Positions 1 through 13,005 of a stretch of 64,000 nucleotides of DNA are shown piece by piece. Positions within the stretch are counted from its first letter, which is position 1. Each line of letters opens with the position of its first letter. The stretch is from contig JAJUBI010000004.1 of NCBI GenBank assembly GCA_022419385.1, positions 682,001 through 746,000 on the forward strand, read 5' to 3'. The DNA comes from Paraconiothyrium sp. Pb-2020 (lineage: Eukaryota > Ascomycota > Dothideomycetes > Pleosporales > Didymosphaeriaceae). The notes under the pieces are model-generated. The model saw nothing but the letters and a program-made list of their open reading frames with translations, was not told the DNA's origin and searched no databases. The translations under genes were made by a program, and so were the position numbers.

Positions 1-217
1 AGAACCGATCTGAGAGATGACATGATCCACATCGTGTCTTTGCGTCTATAGTCTTGCTGTTCCTGGAATTGTCGCGTAGCAGCGCGCCGTCACGTGCAAA
101 CGAATCATCCATGGATTCTGGTCTTGGCAATGACCTTCGCGCTACGAAGTTCGGTCTCGCGACAACGTCAACTCAACTCGTGCAATCAATCTCACACTCA
201 CTACTACATCACACAAC

Positions 218-943
218 ATGAGTGCGCAAGAAAAGACAGACGGTATGGATACCACTGACCTCAACGGCATCGACCCCTCGACCTTCAAGCTCGTCGACCA
301 CCTCCAAACCCCACAATACGTGCGCCTCTACGACGAAACGCAAAAGCTGAAGGAGCGCGTCAACGATCTGACGTCGTATCAACAAGCGCATCCGAGACCT
401 TCCAAGGCACCCTCCACGCCCTCCGAAATCGACGCCGAGAAAAAGATACAAAACCAGCTGGACCTTCTGGAAAAGAGGCTACGAGCGCAGCTGGCCATGA
501 CACGCACGGTGTATCGTTCCTGCGTTCTGAAGATACGGGAAGAGAAGTCGGAGACGGCTGAGAAGAAAGCCGCGAATGATGCATTGATATTGGGCCTGCA
601 TAATTTGAAGTATGAGGAGAGTAGTTTGAGGAGTGAGATTGCGGCGGCGCAGAACTACGACCACAAGTACACGAAGCTCCCGCTCATTCCCACAGATGAA
701 TTCATCGAGAAATACCCACATTTCGCGGAGGCAAGCGAGCACGAGCTTACTATCGCGCGCATCGAGCAGGAGCACCAGGATCGCGTGGAACTAGAGGCAA
801 GAAGGCAGGAGAAGCTCAAGCAGAAGCAGAAGCTCATTGCTGAGGTCAAAAAGAGCAAGGATGATCTCACGAGGCTGGATGGCATGGTGGAGAAGTTTGT
901 GGAGCACTTTGAGCCGATTAGGAAGGTTTTGGCTACGGAGTAG
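218..943 (+). CDS. THO complex subunit 5-like protein (mRNA export)
   Basis: Single-exon gene encoding 241 aa. The protein is highly charged and mostly predicted helix/coiled coil. It carries a block around residues 128-160 (LHNLKYEESSLRSEI followed by a YDHKYTKLPLIP stretch) that resembles the conserved core of FMIP/THOC5 proteins. In that family the protein is part of the nuclear THO complex, which couples transcription to mRNP packaging and export. The length is shorter than animal THOC5, as is usual for filamentous fungi, where only the conserved N-terminal half is kept. The first ATG of the frame follows a long upstream stretch rich in CA/CT. Next downstream is an unrelated SNF2 gene on the same strand. 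Family assignment is by remembered motif similarity, so it is moderately sure; coding status is very sure. Confidence 0.78.
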   Translation: MSAQEKTDGMDTTDLNGIDPSTFKLVDHLQTPQYVRLYDETQKLKERVNDLTSYQQAHPRPSKAPSTPSEIDAEKKIQNQLDLLEKRLRAQLAMTRTVYRSCVLKIREEKSETAEKKAANDALILGLHNLKYEESSLRSEIAAAQNYDHKYTKLPLIPTDEFIEKYPHFAEASEHELTIARIEQEHQDRVELEARRQEKLKQKQKLIAEVKKSKDDLTRLDGMVEKFVEHFEPIRKVLATE

Positions 944-1703
944 GAGAGATCCCGTGAAGGGGCAACGGACTGCTTTGGATTGAAGCGATATGCTAAAGAA
1001 CGTCATGCCACAGGGTTGCAGGCCACATAAAGAAGCGACAGCGGCCTAGAGAGTTATCGTAAGTGGAACTGGACTAGAAGCTGGAGGCCGCCGCGTAGAG
1101 CGAACCGCAACATGGCACGTGAGGAGAAGACATTTGTATGAGGGCAGATATATCAAGCTGAGCGGAAAATGCGTTACTTCCGTCGGTTGGAACAGGCTCC
1201 GCAGGGGCTTGTCGGACAAAAGCCTCGTCTTGTCCGTCTAGAGAGGGGCGGAACGTAGCCTGGACGTTGAAGACGCAAGGAAGGTAACTAGTGAAAGGAG
1301 CTCCCATCTGTGTGAGTGCGCTAAGGAATTATCAATAGTAATACTGTAGTCCTATCCTGTGGTGACTCATACTCTGATACGTAGCAGTAAAGTCTAGGAT
1401 CAGCATAGGGCCATGTTCAGACGTACGTGAATCTTAGCTTGATTGTAGCAGAATAGCATGAGCGCTATTGGTACTCGAGTTCTCCTCTCTATTGTACATG
1501 TAGGTTAAAGTGGGACTTCACCATCCACTTTCCTTCACTCACCCTCACAGTCACCGTGCGCAAGGCTCCAGCGTGGGGCGACCCCACGCCGCGATCGCTA
1601 AACTAGCGGCTTGGTATTCTGGTGATGGCGCCCGCCGTTCCTCTCGGAAGTCTGCAATTCATTTGCACTCGATTGACTCCTCACGCAAACCTTTTCGCCA
1701 CCC
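944..1703. other. Intergenic: THO5-like 3' end and SNF2 gene promoter
   Basis: No convincing gene is seen. Only short unsupported frames occur on either strand. The last 150 bases before the SNF2-gene ATG are CT/CAC-rich, like a fungal 5' leader. Confidence 0.5.
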
Positions 1704-4700
1704 ATGGCGCGCGTTTCGGCTTCAGTCAGTCTCCACGACTGTAATCTCACTCGCGAAGATAAGAGCATACCGTATTCTGGGCCGGACGCATTCCGCGCCT
1801 TTGAGAGCGTGTTCCGACCGGTGGTGGGCGCGCCGCCCCATCATTCCGAAAACGAAGGACGGGCGAAGAAGCGGCGCAAGCTTACCAACGGCTCTTCCGC
1901 AAATATAGTAGATACTTTTGATCCCAGCCAGAGTGCCGTGCTTGCAAGAATTACATTAGATTTGGTTAGTGATCACCCATATCCTCGTACTACTCCCGCG
2001 GTACACTGTACATGGACAGCTGCTCAAGCACTTGTGCCAGGAGTAGCATGAGACTCTGAGCAAACACTAGGATATTTCCTTTACCCAGGCTAACTTGGGA
2101 AGGTCCCTGGCGACACCCAAAATTCACCCTTATTGGCGAACGATTCGCGCGCCACGGTTCCCCTACAACTAGATTCATTCTCTCGAGAGGAAGAAAACCG
2201 GATAAGGTTCTCAACCTTCGATCCCGCCTCCTCAACGACCATCCATTTCGTTGCCAGCGCCGCCCCCTTAGTGATCGAATCGTTTGCGACGCATCTGGAC
2301 ACCGCAGCATCGGTTGGCGCAGAATGGGCGAAGTCTTCACCAAGCTCGAGGAACGATTACATTCCTTTTTGCCGTTGCGCTCTCTTGGTGCCACCGCCCG
2401 GCCAACATGCGCCACGGTTGGAGGTTGAGTTGCGGTGGCGCTTCGGTGCTTCGCTGGTCGGCACCTGGAGGGCAAGGTTCCAGCATCGTGCAAACCTAAA
2501 GATTCTATCAACTTATTTTCCGAACACTCCAATAGAAGACAAGTCACCATGGACACTATCCGATTTCTACGATGCTGTTCACGTCCCGCCGCAAAGTTGC
2601 GACATCTCGACTCGCATCGCAGAAAGCTTGCCATCGACTGACCTATACCCATACCAACAACGGTCGGTACATTGGATGTTGCAACGGGAGGGCGTGCTGC
2701 CAAAGCACGAAAGCAATGTATCTCCTGTATCCTTTTCACCCGCTCAGGATTGCACAGGCAAGAAATGCTACGTCAGCAGTGTCCGTGGCATGGTGATAGC
2801 TGAGATGGATCGAGATTGGGACTCGACCGGTCTCCACGGAGGAATACTCGCCGAAGAGATGGGTCTGGGAAAGAGCGTTGAGCTGATCTCGCTCATGTGT
2901 CTCAATAAGCGAGACTTTCCCAAGGAAGATGTATACGACCCATACCTGAACAAGATGGTCAAGGCTTCGGGTGCTACTTTGATCATCACACCACCTTCCA
3001 TTCTTGAGCAATGGAGAACCGAAATCAATAGGCACGCGCCTCATCTCACGGTCTATCATTATAAAGGCCCGGCTCGGCACGATACATCGAAAGCTGAGCT
3101 TAACGAGGCCACCGTGGAGCATCTTCTCCAATTTGATGTTGTGTTAACTAGCTATAATGTACTCTCCAAAGAACTCCACCACGCCAAACCTCCTCCTGAT
3201 CGCTCTTTACGACACAAGAAAATTCACGAACGTCGAAACAGTCCGCTGGTCGACATATCGTGGTGGAGGGTATGTCTCGATGAAGCCCAGATGGTAGAGA
3301 GCGGCGTTAGCCAAGCTGCCACCGTCGCTAGAATCATACCCCGTTGTAACGCTTGGGCTATATCTGGTACTCCGCTTCGGAACAACGTCACTGATCTTGT
3401 TGGCTTACTCGTATTCTTACGATGCGAGCCGTTTGCCAGCACAAAAAACCTCTTCGCACGCTTAGACAAAGCTTCCTTCCGGGATTTGATCTCTCGCATG
3501 GCCCTGCGGCACACGAAGGACCAGATTCGTGGTGATCTTGACATCCCTCCACAAAAACGTGTCGTTATTACTGTGCCTTTCACCGAGGTCGAGGAGGAGT
3601 ACTACAAAGACATGTTCCGTCAGATGTGCGATGCATGCTTCCTGAACCCTGACGGTAGTCCTACCCGCGATGACCGAGGCCTTGATCATCCCGAAACTAT
3701 CGAGAGGATGCGCGCCTGGCTGGTGCGTTTGCGGCAAACTTGCCTCCATAGCCACGTGGGTGAAAAGAACAGGAAAGCTTTCGGCTCGAAGAACCGATCT
3801 CTTCGCACAGTCCAAGAAGTGCTCCAAGCAATGATCGACCAGAATGACACGAAGCTCAAATTGGAAGCCAGAGAGATGATTCTAGCCCAAATGAGATGCG
3901 GTCATATCTACTCCTTTGCCAAAGATCTCAACAATCCCTATGACGAGGCCATCTCGTTGTACAAAGAAGCGCTACAGACTACCTGGGACTACGTCAAGTC
4001 GGGTCGAGAAGAGATCCAAGCGGAAGCGGATCACTTACAGCTGACTAGTGTAGAAGACGCATCAGAGCACGAGGGATCTGATGGCGAAGAAGACAAAGAC
4101 GAAACAAGCGCCAAATTTGCTCGCATCACGACTCTTCGGAGGTCACTCCGGTCCTTCCTTGAGCTTGAACACGCGTGCTGTTTCTTCATTGGTAACATGC
4201 ATTTTCAGAAGAAGGATAATGTCGCACTGACAGTACCTGAATCGGATGAGTTCATTCTATTGGAGAAGCTTGAGAAGGAATGGTACGATAAAGCTCAAAC
4301 GATACGTCAAGAGCTCCTGAAGGAAATCGAGGCTCGCACCCAGCGACAGATGCAAAAGATCAAGGACTTAAAGAACAAGCATCAGGCAATAGAATTACCT
4401 GAAATCGAAGATCTTGGCGGCATCGAGAGCAGCAGCGTGCTTGAAAAGCTGGATGTTATTGGCGAAGTCATTAATCTCCAAAGTGCGAAACTGAAGGAAT
4501 GGCGGAACAAGATCATTGGAATTCTGACCATGCCACTTGTCGATAACGACGATGAGAAGGAAACTACTGGTGAAGAATATGAAACCTCACTCAAGGTTCA
4601 AGATGAGCTCTACGTCTACATTCAGGCCTTTCGCACCATTGTCGCCGACATGATGACCGCAGTGCATGGAACAGAGGATACCCTTGTCAACCACGAGATG

Positions 4701-6486
4701 GACCAAGCAGTCAAAGCGGCCAAGGATGACGACGTTACCAGGCGCGGACACGCTCCCGAGCTTCTCCTCAAGCTCGCTCAAGAACGTGGACAGTTGCGTG
4801 CGAAGTCCGAGCACGGATCGCTCAAAGGCGTCGTAGCCTCCGCTCGCCAGGTGATTACATCGCTTCAATATCGAGCTGATACCGCAGATAAACGAGCCAC
4901 AGCAGAGCTGGCCATTACCCAGAAATATTTCGCGCAGATCCAAGAGATGTTCTCGGCAAAGAATGAGCTCATCGCCGAGCTAGAGAAGGAACAGGAGCAG
5001 TTCCGACTCACGATGAACCTACGTTTGGAATTCTACCGCCAAGTCCAACATATTTCAGAGACTGTAGAAGATTACAAAGACGAGATGGACGAGACCTTCG
5101 ATGTTCGAGCATTCAGGCGGCAGACTGGTCTGGTGGATGTCAGGAAACAGAAGATTCAGGGCTTCAAGGTTCGACAAACATACCTACACAACCTCCGAAC
5201 CAGTGCCATTCAGCCGCAGGGCGAGAGACGGTGTGACGTCTGCTTTGAACCTTACGACCTTGGGGTACTAACCACTTGTGGTCACAAGGTAAGTGCACCA
5301 ATCCTACGATGGTGGCGACCTTGCTTACAAAATGTAGTACTGCCGGGATTGCATGTTCACATGGTGGAAGGTTAACCACAACTGTCCTGAGTGTAGGACC
5401 AAACTCACGCGCGCCGATATGAAGGAGATCACGTACAACAATAACGCCGTTACGGCACAAGAAGAGGATCACGACTCAGGAATAACACCTTCGCCAGCCT
5501 CAAGCTCATCTGAACGGATGTCCATCTATTCTGGAATTCGTAATTCCGACATGAACGAGATCAATACGATCAAGCTCGACGACTCGTATGGATCGAAGGT
5601 TGACATGATGGCGAGGCATCTGCTTTGGATCCGGAACAACGACCCCGGAGCAAAAACGATCATCTACTCTCAGTTCGCCGATTTCTTGCAGGTTCTGCGC
5701 CTAGCACTGAAGAGGTTCAGGATCGGAGTCAGCGGGATCCGCGACAAGAACGGTATCGAGAAGTTCAAAAAGGATCCTGCAGTCGAGTGTTTCCTCTTAG
5801 ATGCAAAGTCCAATTCATCGGGGCTCAACCTTGTCAACGCGACATATGTGTTCCTTTGCGAGCCACTCATCAACCCGGCTTTAGAGCTGCAGGCCATTGC
5901 CCGAGTGCACCGAATCGGGCAGAAGCGTGCTACGACGGTTTTCATGTACATCGTTGGCAACACCGTCGAAGAAGCTATCTACGATATCTCCGTAAAGCGT
6001 CGCCTGGAACACATGGGCCGCGATGCTGGGTCTCACTCTGGCTCAGCGACGCCTGCTGTGAACGAGCAAGCAATCGAGCGCAATCTGGATGTTGCTAATT
6101 CCGAGGAGATCAAGGCGGCATCCCTTAGCAAGTTGGTACGCGAAGGGAACCAAGGCGAGGTCGTTGTCGAGGACGATCTGTGGAAGTGCCTGTTTGGAAA
6201 ACCGAGGAATACATCCAACGCTAATGACCATGCAGTCGCAGTGTCAGAAGAGGAGAGAAGGAGGCTTGAGACTCGAGTGCGTAGGGAGCAATTCCTTCAG
6301 CAGGTCGAGGCTGCGAATACGCCTGGAGCGAGCGTGGCTCAGATCGTTCTGCAAATTGCTGATGACAGAGCTGCTGTTGAAGCGGCGGTGGCGAGCGGCG
6401 ACGTGGAAGAGTTGCGAGGACTGCTGGGGAGACGAGAGAGGGATGAGAACGCCGGTGCATTGGCTCGCGAGAACAGCGTGGACTGA
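1704..6486 (+). CDS. SNF2-family ATPase with embedded RING finger (Irc20/SHPRH-like E3 ubiquitin ligase)
   Basis: Modelled exons are 1704-1964, 2103-5288 and 5338-6486, giving 1531 aa, close to yeast Irc20. Intron 1 ends after a GCTAAC branch point at 2089-2094; intron 2 is GTAAGT...GTAG. The SNF2 N-lobe has the Walker A sequence EMGLGKSVEL (K344) and a DEAQ box (D480-Q483), the variant used by SHPRH/Irc20. A long coiled insert follows, then a C3HC4 RING (CDVC at 1131-1134, CGHKYCRDC spanning intron 2, CPEC). The helicase C-lobe ends in the Q-A-I-A-R-V-H-R-I-G-Q motif near residue 1340. RING-between-lobes is diagnostic of this family. Known members are nuclear ubiquitin ligases linked to DNA damage tolerance, PCNA ubiquitination and recombination. 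All catalytic motifs look intact. Confidence 0.92.
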
Positions 6487-6693
6487 GCTTGCCAATTTTG
6501 GGACAAATCTGTAATTACAGCCCTTGAATTTTATACGGCGAACGACGGATGCATGGAAATACCCCTTTGGAATGATTTACGAGCGATCGCATGACAGGAA
6601 ATACACACGTAGCTAGATTACACAGATCCCACGTCCCCTTCGGACAAGGCTGTGGCTGTCCAATAAGCGAATTTAATATTCACTTACACATTC

Positions 6694-7152
6694 TCAAGAG
6701 CTCACTCGTTCTCCAGCTCTCCTCTTCATCTCCGCCGCCAACTTGGGGAAGAAGTCCCTCGCCATGCCCACATCCACATATTCTATCCACTCACTCACCC
6801 TCTGCCCACCCTCCTCAAACCCCATCTTCCACACATAGTCGTTCCTATACTCACCCACCGCCGTCTGCCCCTTGGCACTGGCAAAAACCACAATTTTTCG
6901 GCGCTCAACGCCTTGCTCGTCCTGGGAGATTCCCTCGACTACGTCGTCAACGATGAGCTCAAAGGACGTGAAGACTGATTTCATTCCGGTGAGGTTCTGG
7001 CGGTACGCATCGTTTGACTGGGGAGGGAAATTCAGTGACGAGGGGAGGAATACGCGTTTGCAGTCTGGGGTGCGGAGCGCGATGATGGTGTCAATGTCCA
7101 TGGTGTTGAAGGCGCGTATTAGGGCATTTGTTGTTTCGCGTTCTTTGGACAT
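6694..7152 (-). CDS. SnoaL/NTF2-like fold protein
   Basis: Single-exon gene of 152 aa starting at the ATG whose first base is 7152. The order is an N-terminal helix (ETTNALIRAFNTMDIDTII), a short PDC motif, then beta-strand-rich segments with an acidic/aromatic core. This matches the SnoaL-like, NTF2-superfamily cone fold; fungal members often carry the AFNTMD..IIALRTPDC pattern. Such proteins can be polyketide cyclases, isomerases or non-enzymatic ligand-binding proteins, so the sequence does not give a substrate. It is convergent with the SNF2 gene, about 200 bases away. A role with the reductase and exporter further right is conceivable but is only inference. Confidence 0.8.
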   Translation of the reverse strand: MSKERETTNALIRAFNTMDIDTIIALRTPDCKRVFLPSSLNFPPQSNDAYRQNLTGMKSVFTSFELIVDDVVEGISQDEQGVERRKIVVFASAKGQTAVGEYRNDYVWKMGFEEGGQRVSEWIEYVDVGMARDFFPKLAAEMKRRAGERVSS

Positions 7153-9631
7153 GGTTGCTTTGGATTGGGCTTTGGGGTAGAGTATGGGTGGGCGGGCAAG
7201 AGGATGCGAACTGGCTTGTATGTTGAGCTTTGGTGGGTATTTGGGGGTGCCGAGAATGTGATCAAATCGAAGATAGACTTAGGGTTGGATATATGTACGT
7301 CGAGGGGTGTACTGATGCAAGGCTGCATATGGGGCCTGCAATAGCGGGGTAGCATTGCACTTAGCATAAGCCACGAGCTTCATTTGTAGAGTACAGCACT
7401 GGAGCTGGAAGTCCTTCGAAATGTTGATAAAAGATTCCAATGCAATCTTATGAGTACAGTCTTTAGTAGCTTTCTAAATTTTGGAACTGAGGGACTCAGC
7501 AGAAGTCATCACTAGTCTAGTTTCACTGCATCAACCCACGGGTGGCGTGGCTCCATCGTCGCGATGAATTGCTTCCTTATGGAAGTTCAACGCCCAACAG
7601 TAGGGAATTGTGACATCGTGAGGCCTCGAAGAGCACAGTGGTACATATGTTAGAGTGTATTGCCCCTGTCGTGTGCCCTGGAAGCAGTTCAAGCACGCGA
7701 ATCTCGTTCACCCGAAGAGGTTCATAGCAGGACAGAAACGTCGACCTCAAGGACAGTCGCCTGTGTCGGCTGTTCAAGGCATTCGTCTGACTTGGAGCAA
7801 ACAGGAAGAGCTTCAACCGCATGGGCACGTGTGGGAACGCTCACAGCACATCTAAGGCGGGCGCCATGGCAGCACGGTTCCGCATTTACGAGGGGTCGGC
7901 CATGAAGCCCACCGCGTTCCATGTACAACATCCGCCCACTCTATCCTGAATAGTAACTCTATGCGCGCCTTCTCAGAGCTGAGCCCAGGCCCCCCGACTC
8001 ATGGCGAGTCCCGGGATCTGTCGCTCGCGCAGCCGAGCTTATGTCACCTTCACCGCGCCTTTACGCAGCGGTCACCGTCTCGGGCGAAGCCGCATGCGGA
8101 AGTCCCCATGATGGCGTTAGAGTGATGACTCAACCACGTGTGCGCCCCTGCTTACTGCGCGCGGCACGTTGCGCTTGTGCGTGCGCGATCTCGTTGCTTG
8201 TGTAACGGTTGCGAGGCGGGATGGAACCATGTCTGGAGTGAAAGCATGAGGTTGAAAGAAATGGTAGACCAGTGTTGATGGAAGATGCCTGGCTATGGGC
8301 TTGATCATGTGCGAGACTGCTTGTAAGGTGGACAAGTCTTGGCATGGCGGAGAGGATTCGTCCGCTCCAACCATAGCGATCTCTAACGTGAGTCCTCGAA
8401 TGGAGGATCGTGCAGTGCAGGGTGTGAACATACTGCAAGTGGATGATTGCCTGACCTGCCAAGCTGGCATGACAGACGGCTCTATGATATGCAACGGGAG
8501 CAGTACGACGTTGTGCGAACTCGTGGCGTTTCTCGTACCCTCTTTTGTACACGGCTAGCGAGCGCATCTTAGACCCGTGAGATGGAGGCTACGAGTGTTG
8601 ATGTCATGCAGCCAACATTTCTACACGCTGCCTTGTGGCAACATTAGGGCATAGGAGAACCACCCAGACCTTATAGGTTAAGCAAATGAGACATTGTTAA
8701 GGATGGTGATAGCGGAGTCCTTGGCGGACGACCGAGTTCGACGGGGACCGCTTAAGTCCGCACCGGGCGGTGGTAACGGTTGGTGTTGAAGGATGGGCCG
8801 ATGAGGGTGCTCTGGCCTGCAGTGAGCGAGTCGAGGTGAAACATTGCGCCCAAACGCAGCTCCACGTTGGCTGGGCACCGCGTGCAGCCATTACAGTGTT
8901 CGACATGTCCCACATGGAGCGCGTGGGCTTGCGATAACACGCACGGAATGCGGGTTTCACGGACGAATGTCACCAAGGCAGATGTCGACATGGCGCATAC
9001 TGTGCGAGCAGGGGTCGCGAGCGAGACGAATTCCAGACCGCTGCCCTGGCCATGGTCCCCGGTCGTTGGTGCGCTGAGACTGACATTTCTCCAGAGCCAT
9101 GATCGACGGCGGCGCGAAGCTTTCGCAAAGGGGACGGGGTTGCGTAGCGCGGAAAAAGGGACCCCCATACTCGGTCACAGCGAGTGCCCATTCGCCCGTC
9201 TGGTTCTCGTCATTTGGTGCCTAACGTTGTGCCTGTGCTTGGTGTGGGCCGGACGAAATGATTCACTCTGGTTCAGCCTGCTTTGGGGGAAAAGTGCGCT
9301 CGTTGACGTCCGTGCGCGTCGGCGCGGAGCGAAACGAGATCCCGACGAGACCCCGACCAGGGTCGCGTTCCGTCCTAAACCAACCGACGCATGGGCGATG
9401 GACGAGAATATTCGGTGCTATCCGCGCTGTAAGCCTAGCTCCGTCGCCCTCACCCTGCGGCATCGCCCTTTATTACAAGGCTGCGCTGCCGGTCCCTTTT
9501 TTGATGACTGCCGGCCTTCTCCCCAACCAACCCTGAGTGCTTGTTAACCCTTGCCCCCCCAGTGACAAAGCTTGTGTGCCTACCATTGTTGCTTCGTGTA
9601 CCAGACAAACGCCCAAGCATTGAAAGGCGCC
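7153..9631. other. Long intergenic stretch between SnoaL-like gene and MFS exporter
   Basis: About 2.5 kb with no gene I can support. Several open frames of 60-226 codons occur on both strands, mainly because the stretch 8670-9550 is GC-rich. They have no recognisable domain, overlap each other and show no splice pattern. It probably holds the promoter and 5' leader of the MFS gene and the SnoaL-gene promoter. Confidence 0.5.
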
Positions 9632-11508
9632 ATGAGCGAACAGAACAACCACCTCAAGCCATCTGGGGCCAGCATAGCCGACTCGGAGAAGACCGCAGCT
9701 GTCAGCAAAGAACCCTCCGTCATGGACTACGAGAAGGCAGATGCCGTCACCACCTCACGAGCCCCTTCCGCACGGGAAACTTCCGCCGAGCCACAAACAG
9801 CACCTGGCACTGCGAATTCAAAGGAACAGACGGTCGTCGAAGAGGCTGATCAGGCGGCGGAAGACGACGAGGAGGATTACCCTAAGGCATGGCGCCTTGC
9901 TGTCATCACCATAGCCCTGTGCTTGTCCGTCTTTTGCATGGCATTGGTACGCACAACCCAAGCCTATCTTTACGTCCTGAGCTAACGACTCCGCAGGATA
10001 ACACCATCATCGCAACTGCTATCCCGCGCATAACAGATCAGTTCAAGGCCCTCAACGACGTCGGCTGGTACGGTAGTGCATACCTTCTCACCACCTGCGC
10101 GACACAGCTCATCTACGGAAAATTCTACACCTTCTACTCGATCAAATGGGTCTACATCTCCGCCCTGTTTATCTTCGAGCTTGGCTCCCTTGTCTGCGGT
10201 GTTGCGCCCAATTCTACTGCCCTAATCATTGGACGTGCCATCGCTGGTGTCGGTTCAGCAGGTATCTTCAGCGGGGCTATCCTCATCATTACCGTCAGCG
10301 TGCCCCTGCGACAACGTCCAGCCTACATGGGTCTGATCGGCGGCATGTACGGGATTGCTAGTGTTGCGGGTCCACTGTAAGTTCCACTTCAACTTGGCTG
10401 CAAACCTAAGCAACGACTAACAACGCTTAGCCTCGGTGGTGCCTTCACCGATCACTTGACCTGGAGATGGTGCTTCTATATCAACCTTCCTCTTGGTGCC
10501 GTCACCGCCGCCTTCATCATCCCGTTCTTCAAGATCAAGCGCCGCAATGCTAAGATCAACGCTACTTTCCTTGAGCAGGCCAAAAGATTCGATCTCGAGG
10601 GCAGCGCTCTCTTCCTCCCAGCCATCATCTGCTTGCTTCTTGCTCTCCAGTGGGGTGGCAGCAAGTATGAGTGGAAGAACGGCCGCATCATCGCTCTCCT
10701 GGTCATCGCCGCTCTGCTGATCATTGGTTTCCTTGCCATCCAGGTCTGGAAACAGGAAGACGCTACCGTCCCCCCTCGTGTCTTCAAGAACCGCAATGTC
10801 TGGGGATCCGCCTGGTTCGTGGCCATGTTAGGCGCTGCCTTCTTCGTCATGGTCTACTACATTCCCATCTGGTTCCAGGCAATCAAAGGAAGTTCGGCGA
10901 CGAAATCGGGTATCATGAATCTGCCTGCTATTCTCGGTCTTGTCATCATCTCTATGATCGCAGGCGCAGCTGTCACAGCCATTGGCTACTACACGCCTTT
11001 CATGCTCGTCTCTTCAGTCCTCATGGCCATTGGCGCCGGCCTCCTCTCCACCTTCGAGACCGATACCAACTCTCCCAAGTGGATTGGCTACCAGTTCATC
11101 TTCGGAGCGGGTGTCGGTTTCGGTATGCAGCAAGCACTCGTCGCCGTTCAAACCGCACTTCCTAAGAACGACGTCCCCATCGGCACGGCCATCATGATGT
11201 TTTCCCAGACTCTCGGTGGTGCCCTTTTCATTTCCGTTGGCCAGAACGTCTTCACCAACCAGCTCGTTAAGAATTTGCAGTCCGTGGTGCCGGATCTGAA
11301 CCCCAGCATTGTGCTGGCGGTCGGTGCAACCGAGCTGAAGAACCAGATTGAGGAGAAGTTCTTGAGCGGCGTGTTGACGGCGTACAACGCAGCGCTGACG
11401 CAGACATTCTATGTCAGCGTTGTCACGGCTTCCATGTCCATCTTTGGCGCGGCCTTTGTTGAGTGGAAGAGCATGAAGGGTAAGGAGATTGTCATGGGTG
11501 CGGCGTAG
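9632..11508 (+). CDS. MFS multidrug/toxin efflux transporter (DHA2-type, 14 TM)
   Basis: Exons 9632-9946, 9997-10376 and 10431-11508 give 590 aa. Both introns are about 50 nt with GTACGC or GTAAGT donors and CTAAC-type branch points. The first 100 residues are an acidic, hydrophilic cytosolic tail. The first TM then leads into the drug:H+ antiporter motif DNTIIATAIPRI. The antiporter motif C (GIASVAGPLLGG, spanning intron 2) is followed by the WRWCFYINLPLG signature typical of the 14-spanner DHA2 family. Fungal relatives export azoles, aflatoxin-like metabolites and other toxins through the plasma membrane. The start at 9632 gives the cleanest N-terminus; an upstream in-frame extension lacks an ATG. 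The neighbouring reductase gene makes export of its product possible but unproven. Confidence 0.93.
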
Positions 11509-13005
11509 ACGTCTCTTCCCACCTTCTCCACTCCCTGTTTTTGGATGATTCTCATCGACCTTACATCTTGTAATCCTGGATATCCATACCGGACCATACT
11601 ACCCGGCACTTTTTCTTTTACACTCGCTGCATAGTCGCATTTTAGCATTTACAGCATGGCGTTCGAACTTTGGGGATACATCAGCACCGTGGTGCTTTTC
11701 TTCTGTCGGCATTAGAATAATAGAGGGGCGACCGCGCGGAGAAAGCGCCATGTGCATGCAGAGGCTGCAAATCTTCTCTCTCAATAGTAACGTTAGCATA
11801 AGAGGAATAGGTAGAAGATCAATAGCATCTAGTCGATCGACAGACACTTCTTGACCTCAAGACTCTGCGTAAATGTTGGGTGATTGTAATTTTGTCGAGC
11901 TCCGCTATACAGTCAAATATATGAGCATGTACCAAGAGAGCTCGGCCGAGCTATGCGAACCTTATCGGCCGAGTCTTTCCAGCATCCGTAGGATCCGAGA
12001 ATACCTTTAGTACTCAAGGACTTCGATTCGAGCTTGTACATAGTAATCAGGCTACCAAGCGCTATCGCATACGGCCTATACGGCTGACGAGCAATTTTCG
12101 ACGAAGGGTGGAGGTTTCTGGTGAGTATAGTACCAGTCGTCCAAGATCCTTGAACAATTACAAGGGGGAAGTAGCGATCTGTCATTCAAAAACTTACTCA
12201 TCACATCGGATGATCTCCAACGACGAAAAGCGACACCTCTTGAAGCACGCGCTCGCTCATTCTGCTTTTTCGTGCTCCAACGAAGCTCGCTCATTGTCCT
12301 CTATCGTTCTACCTGCAGGATTCTTCTTCTGTCACCTTTCAGAAGTTATGTGCGAATCACATCTTGTTGCCTTTCCCTTGACCAATTACACATTTGTTGC
12401 AGGCAGGCTGCAAGACCTAAAATCCGGTCTTCTTCTTCGTTAGTGACTTTGCATGACTCCATAACACATTTGCATTCCTGCACAATTCCTCGAAGTGCTG
12501 CCACCCACCTTCAGCGAAAAGTAAGCTTCTGCTTAATAACAGTCTGTGTCAACGTCTTCAGCAATTTCGCGATCGCACAAATATGTGACTTGATTTTGTA
12601 TTAGCTACTTTGCACAATACAACAATATACTGGTATTCACTGCACGTGTTTGCTTGAACCGTCAAATTCCTTCTCGTTACCTGCCAGCTATCACGACCTC
12701 CCGGTTTCCAGTCAAGTGTTTTCGGGAGACAGGAAAACCTGGGGTCGAGCAGAGCAGGAAATCGCCGCCGTTGAGACAGTCATCGTGTCCGCGAACCAGC
12801 AGCCATCGTTCCAACGATTCTTGCTATCGAGCTGATCGCTTCTCCACTTTCCGCCCGCATTTCCTCGTCCATTCCAGAGAATGCCCGCAAAGGAGCAATA
12901 TTGGTCAAGAAACTGCATCATCTCTTCGAGATAAAGATTCACTTACGAATTTGATGCGTCGTTTGTCTGTACGAGAGCACTTGTGTTACGCTGTGCAGGT
13001 GTAGG
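11509..13005. other. Intergenic downstream of MFS gene
   Basis: Nothing gene-like was found. Short open frames on both strands have no recognisable content. Base composition is unremarkable and somewhat AT-richer than the coding regions. Confidence 0.5.

Noticed and set aside
1990..2739. 249-codon minus-strand frame over the SNF2 gene
   Set aside because: Antisense to a clear helicase exon, low-complexity content, no family.
8867..9547. 226-codon plus-strand frame upstream of the exporter
   Set aside because: GC-rich region open in many frames; no motif, no ATG context support.
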